DNA of 64,000 nucleotides, taken from NCBI GenBank assembly GCA_032718565.1, contig JAVGVS010000653.1, forward strand, positions 1 to 64,000, written 5' to 3'. Below, in pieces: positions 45,235 through 59,700 of this stretch. The stretch comes from Distichodus sexfasciatus (Eukaryota > Chordata > Actinopteri > Characiformes > Distichodontidae). A program made the position numbers and the translations under genes. The notes under the pieces are model-generated. The model made no database searches. It saw nothing but the letters and a program-made list of their open reading frames with translations, and had not been told where the DNA came from. How positions within the stretch are numbered: position 1 is the stretch's first letter; each line of letters opens with the position of its first letter.

Positions 45235-48200
45235 CTGAGAGAGAAACAAGCAAATAGAATTGGGGTTATGTTACGTTCAGCATGAAAAATATGATAAAAC
45301 CATAGCTTACAGATTCAAGATTCTTTATTTGATATGATAGTTAATATACAATTTCAATTCGATTCAGTTCATTAGCCAGCGATTGATCATACCACAAAAA
45401 GTACCTAAAATATCACTTGACATTTTGATTCATGAGATTCATTAGAAAAAAGAATCTTCACTTATAATAAAAATAGAACAGAAATTCAGGGGTCAAAGGT
45501 ACAGAGGTCTTTTTTAAATAAAGTATGAAAGTATAAATAAAGTTTAAAAAAATGAAAATAAAAGAGTCCCTATTTAAAAAAACAGTATGTTCTTATATAG
45601 ATCCTTAGGCACTGTAGGTTCTTCTACAAAATCTCCTGCAAGCTGAAATTTTTAAATGCAATATTTCAGGACTTCATTCAATATAGACAAAATCAAACTT
45701 CCCTCTAATAATAATAATAATAATAATAATAATCTCTACCTATGTAATTACACATTACACATCTCTTTTAAGAAATATTCCAGCAGATGCAATTCAAGAT
45801 GAACAACAGAGAAGAATAAAGGTCAGCCAGGGGTTAGGGAATATAACCTCAAATCAATATCACAATTTGTTTACATTTGTTGCCCTCATAGCTCACTGAC
45901 AAGGTTTGTACTGTAAATATGCTCAACTACTAAAGCTTTGATATATATTTTTATAATGGAAACGTGCACATCTTTGTGAATTTAAAATAACTTAAGGAAA
46001 CACAGATGTAGACATCAAAGGCATGGCCCTCTCACTTCTGGAGTTCCCCAAGGTTCTACCCTGGGTCCCATTCTCTTTTTATATTTAAAAACACAACTTT
46101 GCTTTTCACAGTTTTTAAATCCTCTTTGCTATGGCTTTTAATTTGGGATAAGCCTTTATGTTTTCTTGTTTTATTTCTGATGTTTTATGTTTCTTATACT
46201 TCATTTCTTTTATTTTGAGTCTCTTATTGCTCTTTCTATTGATCTGCACAGAACCTTGGTCAACTTTGGTTGCTTAAAAGTGCTATAGAAATAAACTTTG
46301 AGTGGAATTGAGCTGAGCTGAGATGTAGACATGTGACAACACAGAGAGTAGTATGTTTTTAAGGAAACTCACACTAGGGAAACTAGTCACAGAAATATTT
46401 AAAGACTTAACAGTACTTCAAAAATAATCATTATTTTTACAAGAAGTAACCAACATGGCCAAAAATACTTTGATTAATTGTTGATTCATTGCCCAGCCCT
46501 AGATTCAGTGGTCAGAATCTGTGTTTGTGTGTGTTTAAGTGTGTGTGTTCTGACCCTCACCTGAACGTTGCTGTCCTGTGGATGTGACGATCCAGAGCTT
46601 TCATTTCTTCCCGAGACAAACCTACTCCACAGTCCATCTGCCCGTGCTTGAAGAAAACCATGAAGATCATTAAAACATTTGATTGTCCTGTTTCTTTAAT
46701 AGAACTGTAACAAAGTCAGCAAAATCATTCCTCCTCAAAATAAAAAAATTACACACATTTGAGTTCTGCGTTTAAAAGACAAAAAATTTAATCAGTAGGA
46801 AAAGCTATACTATGTAAGACAACAACAAAAAAATGTCACTTTGACAACTAGAATTGAGAAAAATTGGTACCAAAATTCTGAAAATTAAAATTGTGTGCCT
46901 ATACTTAAAAGTTCTAGTCTTGGTATTATGTCATAAAGGCAAAATTCATTCATAATACAGCAATGCAAAATCATAAAAAGTGTTTAATATAATCTCTAGA
47001 TTTAACATAAGAGTGTGCTTTATAATACCAGTTACAACACAGAGTGCGTCTCTTTGGCATAAAGTAAAACGACTTCCCTCATCGACAGAGTTCAATAGAC
47101 TTCCCACAATTTTGTGTTATATGCAAATTCAGGAGGCTACATTCATACCTTTGTACATTTGTATATCGTTGTAATTTATTTATTTATTTATTTGTTTTTG
47201 CATTCACAGAACACAAATTTTCACAGCCTAATATTAAAATAACTAAAAAAATCACCTGCCACATGTATGTTGGAGCTTCATATATACATAAAGACAATAC
47301 AGCTTATCCTTATTAATTATTATTTTAAATGATTCTAAGATTATACGTTACCATTATTGCACTCCGCTCCAAGGGTATATCCTCAAATATATGATGGCTG
47401 CACAGAGCATTCTGTCCTCCGTGTCTATATAAGATAAAAACAATCACTTACAGTTAAAAAGTACAAGTGTATGAGCAACTGAGGACCGGCTTCTTAAACA
47501 TGGATTAAGCCTAGTCTTGGACTAAACCTTATCAATGGAGATTTACCACTGAAACTAAAATCTAGTCGAGATGTAGGTATCAAAGGCACGACCCTCTCTC
47601 TTCTGGGGTTCTCCAGGGTTCTATCCTGGGCCCCATTCTCTTTTTATCATATTTTAAAACTCAACATTGTTTTTCACTGTTTTTAAATCCTCTTTGCTAT
47701 GACTTTTAATTCAGAGTAAGCCTTTATGTCTTCTTGTTTTATCTCTTATGTTTCATGTTTCTTAGTCCTCTTTGCTTTTATTGATGAAATTTTGCCTCTC
47801 TTATTGTATTTTATGTCTCTTATTGAAACTAAAAGTTGGTTGAGGCCTAAGCTTAATTGTAGACTGGAGAAATCATCTTTACAGTTTGTGTAAAAAGGGT
47901 TTTTTACTTTCACTTACTTAGATACTTAGTTATAATCAATATAAAGATCAATATCGGCCGTGAAAATCCCATATTGCTCGACCCCTAATCTTAATTACTG
48001 AGAAACTCTAGCATTAACATCATAATGAAAGTAGAAATATGGCAAAACGTGTGTGTGTATGTGTGTGTGTGTTGTGTTGTGTACCTGAGTGCTGGAGTAT
48101 TGTCGTAGTTGAGCTGGTTCTCTAAGCTCTGTGCTCTCACTGCTCTGTTGTTATACGCTGAAGCTACGAGCCGATTAACTGCAGCTCCAACCTCCACCTC

Positions 48201-51200
48201 TCCCACCGTCAGCGGGATGTAGTCCTTCCCATCCTGCAGTGCAAAAATACAAAAATAAGAAATTAATAAATATGAAGGAAAAAGTTTCTGACATTCACCA
48301 AATGTTTTCATATTTGAACTTTGTTCTTAGGTAAAACACTAAAGATACTTGTACCTAGTGGATAAATAACTTGTTCTCAGGAAATAAATAATTGTTCCCA
48401 GAAGATTAGAACTTGTTCCCAACTTGTTTCTACAAGATAATAATTTGATTTAACTTGAACACATCATGAATCACACCTGGACTTTTTTTTGACACTCACT
48501 TAAGATTTTGGTAAATGAGGATCACTGCATCTACAACAAAAATTCGAGATTTTCTGTTCACTGGCAAAACTCAAATAAATGAGCGTAGCGTAACCTGCTG
48601 TGCGCTGGCCTGTAGCAGGTTGCCCAGATGCTCCACCAGCTCTGCAAAAGTGGGTCTGTCTGTAGGACGGTCCAACCAGCAGTCCAGCATGATCTGATAC
48701 CTGAAATAAAGTAATAAATAAAACGAGACGTGTTATGACGTGGATACAAAATTCAGTGTTAATTACAGCTACAATGGGGCTCATTCAACAGCTGTTCGCA
48801 AGAAGAAAATTAGCTTTAAAAGCTCACTTTAATGTTCTAGAGACAAAATCATAAGAGCAAAATTCAAACAGGGATATTTTTATGGTAATGTGAAATCGCA
48901 AAAAATGCTTCATAATAGTAAAGTTATAATCAAGAATATTAATGGGATATTTTTGTGTAACTAGTTAATAACAGTGTATAGCAGCTGTATCAGAGTATAA
49001 CTACATGTCGGGAGTGGCGTAATCAGGAGGTCTCATCCTGGTTCCCTCCTTCAGCCTCCTGCAGAACGACTCGTCGATGTTCACTCCGGGATATGGAGAT
49101 GCTCCTGCATTTCAGAGTACAGTCAGAGTATAATTACACCTGGGAAAATACGCTGTAACACACAGAAACCTGTTCCCACAAGATCATAACTTGTTACTAC
49201 ATAAAAAAAATTCTACAAGATAATAACTTGCTTTCATAAGCTGAAGAACCTGCTCCCACAAGATTAATAACAAGATTCCACAAGATAATAACCCGTTTCT
49301 ACAAGATGAACAGCTGCTTTCCAATAAAGTAATAACTTGTTAACCTAACGTAACAAAAAACCTTCCTCTCACATCACAAGTTGTGTGCACAAGATAAAAC
49401 CTTGTTCTCATATGATAAATAACTTCTTTTTACTAGCTAAGTTATTTGCTTGCATAAAATAAACATATTTACATAACTTGCTCCTGCAAGACAAAAATAT
49501 TTCTGCAAGATAAATAACTTCTTCCCACAAGATAATAACAAGATAATAACCTGTTCTTAGATGATAACAACTTGATTCCACATGATAATAATGTGTTTCT
49601 AAAAGATAATTATTTGTTTTAACAAGAATTTAGAAAATCACTTCTTGGGTCTTTAGGTGCTCAACATAATCTGTGTATATATCTTTTAGCGAACGCTGCA
49701 TGGACGACCATGTGGAACTAACCCAGGGAAAAGATTTCCCAAAGCAACACTCCAAAGGACCAGACGTCACTCTGAGTGGTGTAAACTCGGTCGAATATAG
49801 TCTCTGGAGCCATCCACTTCAGAGGCAGTCGAGCCTGAGGGAGAGTTGGAGAAAAGGCTTGAGTTTGTGACTTTAAATGGGTCTACAAGCAGAAAAAATC
49901 CTGAAATATTACATTAAAAATACTAAAAACGAAAAAACTGTAGAAGACTGTATGAGAATCTGTGGAAGGAAGTACTATTTTTAGTATAATATGGATTCAT
50001 TTATAACATTTATACACTTCCCGTTACATTGAGTCAACAATGATGAACAAATTTGTCTAATCTGTTAAAAAAGGGAATTTCTGCACCTTTGGCCTTAATT
50101 TGGGAAAATACTGACCACTTTAAATTCAAATTAAAATTCTGTCCCTGAATTCAGAATACAGTTTGCAACAGAGGTCGCCATGTAGCGTTCATATTGAAAT
50201 ATTGTCAAATTTTCAAAATTGTAATTTTCCGTAGCTGCAACTTTAAGGTGGTGGAGGACAATTAGGAAATTAGAAATGGATTTTCATTCTGAATGCAACT
50301 GATTTTTGGGAAATTTGTTAATTCATAAAATCATTTCTGGAAATCGGTCAAGATTTGCCAAAGTCAGTGCAGTGATTTAGTCATCAGAAGATATCAGCTG
50401 AATATACTGTATCGTGGTATAACGTGTCTGCTTACATCTCCCTTGCGAACGTAGTCGGGGTCTTTATACACGTCTCTGGCCAGGCCGAAGTCACAGATCT
50501 TGACGATGTTGTTCTCAGAAAGGAGAATATTTCTAGCTGCCAAATCCCGGTGAATACACTGCCATGGGCATACACACATTAGAAAACATGTACTACTGCA
50601 TCTCAAAATATTTGAATATTGGATATGGTTTAGAGGTGAGTATCGTAGCCACTAGACCACCAACACCACCATCAGGTTTAGGCACGAGCCGCACCTTTCT
50701 AGAGGCGAGGAACTCCATCCCTTTTGCCACCTGGAAACTGTAGCTGATGAGATCCTCCATGGTGAGATGATCCGAGTCAGAACTCTCTGTAACAAGCAAA
50801 ACATTACAGCAACGTTGAAAAATATGCTTATTTAGACCAAAGAAAATAACAAAAACAAAAAACAAATATATAATAATAATAATAGTAATACATTTCTCCT
50901 CTTGACTACTGTTACAATATTTCCTCATATTATAGAACTCCTCACATAAAGAAATTTGCATCTTCACTCTACTTCTAGTTTAGACTTTATAAAGATTCTG
51001 TAATTATTTAATAGAGTTTCTGTCTATAGAAAACTCATTTGCTGCTGAACTTATGAATATATAATGTAATATATAAAGTAATATACACATATACACATAT
51101 ACTGTATAAACATATAATGTATTATAATTGTACATTTTCTTCACTTGACTGCTGCTGAATTATCTGCACATATTATAAATACCATCATTTAACTAAAATT

Positions 51201-54200
51201 CCACATTTTCTTTTAGAGTTTATTTTATCATTTATTTATTCATGTATATCCTATGTGCCTTATTTGTACTCTGTAGAAGCTGGAGACACATACATTCAGC
51301 CTAATGCATTCGCCTGAAAAACTCTGCCGTTTTAATTAATGTTTTATGGAGAAAAAATAACATTGTTTTTCTGAATTAATGAGGTATATTTTTAATGGGG
51401 GAAAAATAAAATAAAATAAATAACTAAACAAATAAATAATTTGTTTTTCTAAATTAACAAGATTAAGTTTTCAAAAAATTTGCTTCTGAAAAATATTATA
51501 AATTTGGTTTGGTTTCTCTGACCTATACTCAGCACAGTAGCTGAAAGAAGGTGAAATATATACTACATTCTAAACTGCATTCCATAAATAATCAAATAAA
51601 TATTCAAAGTCCTTTTTAAAAGTATTGTTTCTGAAATAAATATATTTGCAGAGTGAAAATTTACAGTATTTATGTAAATATCAAATACTTTAACATAATC
51701 ACAAAACATTGTAAATGTCAAATACAGTGACACTCTGTTATGTAATTATAGTATTGAACTGCAAATACCAAGTATAATACACATGCTACAAAAATACAGA
51801 ATACAGCTGGTAACTCTGCTTCCATTATTCTGTAAATTTACAGTAATATTTTTGCTTTAATTTTGTAGCTTTAAAATACAATAGCTCTTGTCAACATATA
51901 TGAAAGTGATATGTGTTGTATTGTAGGAGTGCAGTAAAGCGGTACCGTGCTGCTCCTGAGTTCCGCAACTCCACTCGGCTCTGGGTCCGGAACCTTCCGC
52001 AGTACCGGTGCAGATGTCCAGTCGAGATGTAGAACCCAGACCCAGATCCCCGTCGTTCAGCTCACGCTGCATGACGTCGTCTCGACTCTGCACCAGCCGA
52101 GGTCTAACTCTCTGAAAAAACAAAAAACGGAAAAGTATTTTATTAATTAATTAAAATTTTGTCTTATGATTGTGCAGAGGAAGCATTTTAAATTGCATTA
52201 TCGAGACCAAATGCATATGTTAGAAATTTTGTTCATAAAAATTCAATTTAATAATCTCTTGTATAGAAAGTACTATCATTAAATACAGTTGACACAATTT
52301 AAAATGCTTCCTATTCACACAATCTTTAAATACAATTTTTAAAACAAAAAACATTGCGTGTACAGGGAGCATGATACTGATCCCAAATGGTCTTAAATCT
52401 TATCCCAAATTCCCAAATTGTCTATTTTTTAAAAAAGTAAAGTAAAACCTTTTGGTCTCATCACTGCAACTTAAAATGCATCCAATTCCAGTTACCAAAT
52501 TCCCTTTTTGCGCTTAAATGAAAAATGCAAATAACAGAAAATGTACGCTTTTGATTTTCGTTGGGTGCACTCTCAGCTCCAGTAAAATTTTCTATAAACA
52601 ACCTCCCTTTTACTTTTTGTCTACATATATTTCTTTTGACCTAGAGATGATGAAGCATCTTGACTCAACAGAGCCAACAGTGCTGAGATAAAGCAGTTTT
52701 GATAAACAACATGTAGAGCGTCTGTACGTGTGTGCATTGATACTAAGTTTCTAACAACTCTTATCCACTGCACTGGAGCAGGTTCCAAACCGATATTGAG
52801 ACTTTAACCAAGAACAGAATATACACGGATTGTAGCAAATGACGCAATTTCAAAGTTAAAGTTTGTTTTCACTGGTATTTTTGAGGTGGAGGTTGAGGTG
52901 TGAGGTGGAAGTGGAGGTTAATTTACCTTAAAGGGACTGTATTCTGCACGTTTACTCTTGAGATAGCTGGAGAGGTTGCCATGTTTGCAGTACTCCACTA
53001 TCACCATCAACGGACCTGAGAGCAAGAGAAAATGAGAATGTGTTTAGGTTTGCTGCAGGCAGTAACGCTTCCATCACCTGTCACGACTGCAATGTGTACT
53101 CGAGGAGAAGAACGTTTGAACTAAAGATGGCACCGATCCGATACGTGGATGTGATATCGGTCCGATAACGACTCAAACAGCTGGATCAGGTATTGGGTGA
53201 TCCATGGAATCGATCTGTAAATGTGCTCACGCTCTATTGGTTCTTCATGGGAAGTGTGACTGTGGTAAAGCTGGTTTATTGTTCAACATTCACACTAATT
53301 CCTACATATTGATATGACAATGAGCAGAACAAGCAACACAACACACTACAAGCCCAAAATCACATCACACCATTATACTGTTTAATTTCCTCAACAACAC
53401 CAGCTCTCACTCACAATCTCTGTGTTCCTGATGCTTTTAGCGCCGCAGGATTAGGGAGCGTCACTAAATGACACAACTGTGTTTAAAGGAATCATGTTTG
53501 AGATGTTATTTTAATAATAAATCATTTAGCATATACAAATGGCTGTGTAATTATTACATTTAACAGGATTTAAGTCAAGTATTTCCTTAAGCAGAACAGA
53601 ATAATCTCAGTCATGTATTCAGACATTTTTAAAGCATTTTCTGTTTAACGAAGACTCCAAAAATTCAATACACTTGCTGCAAAAATACAGAAAATCACTG
53701 GAAACACTGCTGCCAATATGGTAGTGTAACTTAACAATAATATTTTTTACAGCTTGTGATTAATGAAGCAGACTCGCCTCCAGGTTTGGTGCAGGCTCCC
53801 AGCAGGTTGACCACGTTCAGGTGATGACCGATGTGAATAAGAATCTTTAGTTCCGACATCAGGGCTCGGTACTCGCTGGTGGTGGCGCCCTCTGGAGGTT
53901 TCAGTGTAAAACGTTTCATGGAAATCAGGACTAATTTCTACAGAGAATAACTGACGTATAAATCGTGTTGCGTTGCGTTTTTATGTGAGTAAGACGGACT
54001 TTTATTGTGTTCCCCTACAGTATTACAGTCTGTTTTCATAACACAGTAAAATACTTCACTGTTTTAAATTGGAATATATTACATTTAAATACATATTTGC
54101 AGTAGGAAACACAGCTCAAAATTGTAAAAAATTACAGTTATTGTAAATTATTGAAAAAAATATTTTTTTTACACTGACATGATGTATTTTGTAGTGTTGT

Positions 54201-56672
54201 GCTGTGCTATATTGCATGCTGTCAAAAATGCAGAAAACGGCTGGCAATATTGTACATTAGATTATAGTAAATATAATATACATTATAACACATTATACTA
54301 TATAATGTATACACATTATACACACACACATATATATATATATATATTTTTTTTTTATTAACTTTTTTTCTACTGTACATTTACAGCAACATTTTTTATT
54401 GTGTATTTATTACTAAAATCAAGGAAGATCAGCTTCACTTTCAGTCATTATTCAATATGATTAATTTCAAATATCTCTATTACATGAAAACTCACCTTTA
54501 AGCATCTTGACGGCGACCGTGGTGCAGGCGACGGCCTTCTCGATGCCAAACGCTGCCGCTTCCACCACCTGACCGAATGCTCCTCGGCCCAGCGGCTCTC
54601 CTACAAAAACATCACAGTAAATGGTTTCTTTTTTTGGATGTAGGTGTGAATGATAACTAAAGCTGTAACGATACATCAGTCCATATTAACTCAATAATCA
54701 ACAAGCTCATATCACTGATTTAAAATAAAAACACTGATCAGACATCGTACACATTGTAACGTCACTTTATATTTTATACTTTATATTTTATACTTTATAT
54801 ACCCCCAAAATAATAAAAGCAAATATGACTTTAACTCCGTGGGGCAAGGCTACTAAAAGTAACACTAAATTGGAATTTCAAAATATACAGTATTGCATTA
54901 CATATATATATATCAACTGTATATACACAAATGTATATAATAAATAGTAGATGGCAATAGTGTAACTGTATCTCACCCAGTTTGAGTCGTTCTCGAGGAA
55001 ACTCCCACTTGCTGGCATCGTAGGTGAGTCTCTCACAGTGCTCGTCCATCGGCATGTCCTCAGAGTCCAGAATAATCGACAGGTAACCCGTCTTCAAATC
55101 TCCATCTGTGGGCTGAAAGACTGGGAGTGTTACTAGGTGAGTGAACAACAACTCAACATTTCTTACATTTTTGCGATAGGTTTTATGTTGCTCATTGGCA
55201 TGTAATTTGATGTAGTATGCATCAAGAAAGGCAAGAAAGTTCCAGATTTCAGCTGTGATGTCAATTACACAATTCCATATCTATGTTCTAGTTTTCAGTT
55301 GCATAATTATTAGGTAATAATAAGTTTTTTATTCGGATTATGTGTTGAAGGATTGTACATTACAATGTACAGCAATGTAGTAACTTGTACATTTTCTTTC
55401 TATTTTTATTATGTATGAAAGCCTGTTTTTCGCCAGCGTGGTAAAAAATATTCATCATTTAAGTTGAAACAATGACTCAGTATCTCAAAATAATCTCGAA
55501 ATAATGAGAAACTCACATTGTCAGTTATTACTTCGAGAAGTTATTATTTTGAGACATTAAGTCATTATTCTGGGAAAGTTTCATATCATTTTGAGATAAC
55601 TAAATCATTATTCCAACTTAAATTATAAATATTTTTTTTACCACACTGGTGGAAATGGGCTTACACATAGTCATTACATTTATAATAATATATAAATAAT
55701 GTAGATTTTTAAATGTTTTTTGGTTGTATTTTTTTTTCTTCATGTTTTTAGTTTTTAGCGTAATTTGTTATAATCTGTTGTGAGGCACGAGTAGAGGTAG
55801 ACTCAGATCAAGCCTCAGACCCTTTTGGCTTTTGACTTGAGTTGCGTTTCTGTTTGAAATTTTTATATTTTAATTTTCAATTTGGCCCATGCCATCATTA
55901 GAATTTAAACCTGGCAGCACTTGAACTGAACCAGATGACATTTTTAAAAAGACAGAGGAAAGAGCCCATGACGGACACGACTGCAGACACATCCACATGC
56001 ACAGGCACAAATGACACGTTTCTGCCAGCTTACGCTTAACGAGACACCGGCTAACGAGGCCAGAATCCTCCAGACTTGGCCCACTCACACACTCACACGA
56101 ACTCACACACACTTGTATTACTGTCTTTGTGACGTCCTTCCATTTACTCCCATAATGCCTTTATCCTTGTGTCCCCATAAAGTAATAAAACCTGGACTAA
56201 TCACAACTTTTCCTAACTATTAGTTTACAGCCAGGTTCTCACAAACCCCTACAAATGTGAACACACACACACACACACACACAGAGCTGGGGCAGTCAGG
56301 CTGGACAGGGGCAAAGCAGGGCACATGACCCAGACAGAGGGAACTATGGGAGGAACTTCCAGGAACAAACACAATGGAAAAGTGCAGCCAATGCCCGAGC
56401 GGTCACTTCAGATCAGTTAGAACTGGAAAAAGTGTCTGTGTGTGGGTGTGTGTTCATGAATTTATGGATTTGTTGGAACAAAATATTTCTTTTTGACATT
56501 GAAAAATGTCCATGTTTTATTTGAAAACTATAAGAGGTGAAAGATTAACGTTTGGTTACTGAGGATGAGGTCAAGGTTAGGGTGTAGCTGTAGTATTATT
56601 TACATCTAGTCACTATGGTTAATGTAATAACCTCACAAAGATAGTAATATAAGGGTGTGTGTGTGTACGTAT

Positions 56673-56710
<38 letters not shown>

Positions 56711-56755
56711 CAGAGAGAGGGTAAAGGAAGATGGAACAACAGTGACAGAAGCAGA

Positions 56756-56787
<32 letters not shown>

Positions 56788-59700
56788 TAGAGAGAGAGAT
56801 AGTGAGACAGGAAGTAAGGTTACCCGTTTCCTGTTGCGTATGACGAAGACGATGAGGAGCCAGAAGAACATGGCGATCACCACGGCACCGATCGGCACAA
56901 TCAGCTCCACGTTCATCTTCTCCTCCGCACCTGATTCATCAAACAAGCAAAAGAAATGTTAGTTCAAGCCGGTCACACTGAAAATATTGTGTGGACGTTA
57001 GTTTGTCGCATTAACACGTTCACTCTCAAACATAGTTAAGGGGGTTGTCTAGTGGTTAGGACACTCGCTTCTGGACCAAGCGGTCAGGGGTTTGGATTCT
57101 ACCTCCGGCACTACCATCACTGGGCCTCTGAGCAAGACCCTCTACCTCAAGTAATAAGGAAACTGTAGTTGTGATTGAAAGTATTTGTCATTGTGAACAC
57201 AGCACAGTACACAGTGCACCACAACCACATGTGACCTCTGCATGTGACCATGTGATGTAAAGGAGCAGTGGGCAGCTTCTTAGCAGCACCAGGAGAGCAG
57301 TGCTTGGGGACGGTACCTTGCTCATAAGTACCTCAGTGGTACCTTTACCGGTCCAGGACTTGCACCAGGAAACCAGGGTCCAAAACACTAACCGTTACGC
57401 TAGCAACTGCCCCAAATAAATGAAAGAAGTATGTTAACATGACTAAACGATTAAATCATTTTTACAGTAGCACTGTTTGGGGGCTGGAGGGTCAGTGTCC
57501 TGCAGATCCATCCTACCTGATGAGTATATTCTAGTGATTATATATCTGAGAGCGTGTTCTCAAATCAACTGTGATGGAAAACCTCCAGGACACCGGCCCT
57601 TCAGGACTGGAATTGCCCACAGGGATAACGGGCTTGTGGTGGCCAAGCGTTCATAGCGACGCTGCTTTTTGATCCTTCGATGTCGGTTCTTCCTATCATT
57701 GTGAAGCAGAATTCACCAAGCGTCGCACTGAACACCCACTAACAGGCAACGAGAGCTGGGATGAGACCGTCATGAGACAGGTTAGTTTTTCCCCACTGAT
57801 GTTGTGTTGTTGCAACAGTAATCCTGCTCAGTACGAGAGGAACCGCAGGTACAGATTTTTATAATTGATTATGGTCTGCCACAGCATGTGTGCAGAGTCT
57901 GCATTGCCAAGAAACAAAACGTAGCAAACCACTCTTATGGTCAGTTTTTTTTAAAAGTGCTTGACCATGTGTAATAGTTACTTCCGAGTCACACCATTTG
58001 CGCCCAATGAAAAGCCGAAATGGATTTCAGTTTGTTCCATTTTTTGTTTGTTATTAATTTTTCCCATTTTGGATTTGTAAACAAATACTGAAAAGAAGTG
58101 TACACTTTTAGGTTTTGTTTTCTTAAGTGCAAAATGCTTTGAGCCATCACAGTGGTTGAAATTTTGCATAAATATTTTGCATGTATCGGTAACCCCCAAA
58201 GCAGGGCAAATGTGCTCATAACAAGCTTTTGATTTATCCGATAAATATTTCCACTGGACTGAAATGTATGGAATGTGTTGTTTTGGCAAACAGACTCCGG
58301 CTGCCAAGAGGAACAGGGTTGACAGGAATTCTGGCCGGCGCGGGGGAGTTGCAGCTGCCGTGATGCCATGAGGAATGTGAGCAGTGGGCTGAAGGGATAC
58401 TTAAGAAAATAAATAACACTGATTTCTAATCTGACGAGGAGTTCCTGCAGCGGGAACTTCGGGAAACTATGGTGGCCCAGGTGGCTCAACATGAACGCAA
58501 AAGACACAATGGAAATGCAAAATCTGGTGCAGATAGTAGTGTAACGGTTACAGAGTTGGCTCTGTGAACGGGAAGTTGCCGGTTCCAGTGAAGGTTAACA
58601 CTGAGGTACTCACGAGGAAGGTACAATCCCCAAGCACCGCTCTCTGAGACCTGCCAAAAAAGCTGGACACTGCTCCTACACATTTTCTTGTAGTGCACTC
58701 ACTGCGTGCTGTGCTGTGTTGTGCTGTAGCTATCTATATGTCTCTATCTTCTTGTTACATGTCTCTCTCTCTCTCTGCATTTCATTTATTCCTGTGTCCC
58801 CTTTTCCCCACTCTCTCTCCCTCTCTCCATCTCTCTCTGTTCTCGTGGGAACAGGACTCTTTGTTTTTGGCTTCTTGTTAGTGAGCTTGTTTGACGTCGG
58901 TGTTCAACTCGACTCAGCGCAAGTGATGAGAGACGAGTCACGTACACTCGGCCTCTTAGCACCTCGCCAAACTCCTTTATCCCCCTTTGTCTCTCTCTCT
59001 CTCCCACTCAGGAGGGTGTGTGTCCCTGCTTTCTGTTTTCGGACGCTGTTTTTCAAGTCTGTGCTCCCAGACGGATGTGCGTTAACGCAGCTCTCTTCCT
59101 GTCCGACTGAAAAGAAGGCTATTTTTACCTCGAGACTTTAATTAAAACAATTCACCGTGCTCCGGCGGAAAGGGCTGGGTCTCGGCTTCATGGCCAGCCG
59201 AGTTTATTCAAAGATCAACAGCTCGGTTAAATCCTGACAGAAGCTCAAAGAACTGATGTGCAGTGTTGGGAAGTAGCTAACTAAAATTACTACTAGCTAC
59301 TAACTTAAGTAACTTTTATCAGAAGCGAAGCTAATTTTAGTAGCTACTTTGTTACAAGTAGTCATGTGGTGCAGCAAAACGCTACTTTGTACCAAAAAGA
59401 TGCTTTGATTTTTCAACAGGTGTTTCTGATTGGTGTTGAATTGGCAAAATAGTTTTAATTAATTGAGTTTTTAATAAGTGAGTGATTATGTGTTATTGTG
59501 AACACACCACAGCACAACAAAATTTGCTGGACCCAGGGATGGTGGAAGCAGTGCTTGGGGACATGAGTACCTCACTGGTACCTTTACCAGTCCAGGACTT
59601 GAACCGACTTGAACCAACTCCTTAAACATTACTCCTTAAACTGCCAACTAGCTTCTGACTGGCTGCCATTCCCACAACAACTTCTAAATGGATGCTTTTC

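Larger units (their letters stand above)
49835..51945. other. kdr introns, kinase region
   Basis: Apart from the exons at 50436-50558 and 50695-50786 I see a decayed retroposon at 50880-51260 (tttgactactgttacaata) and A/T-rich sequence. Confidence 0.5.

Noticed and set aside
57040..57110. Possible tRNA gene.
   Set aside because: A and B boxes are present, but the sequence continues into a SINE body and has decayed arms; it is a SINE head.
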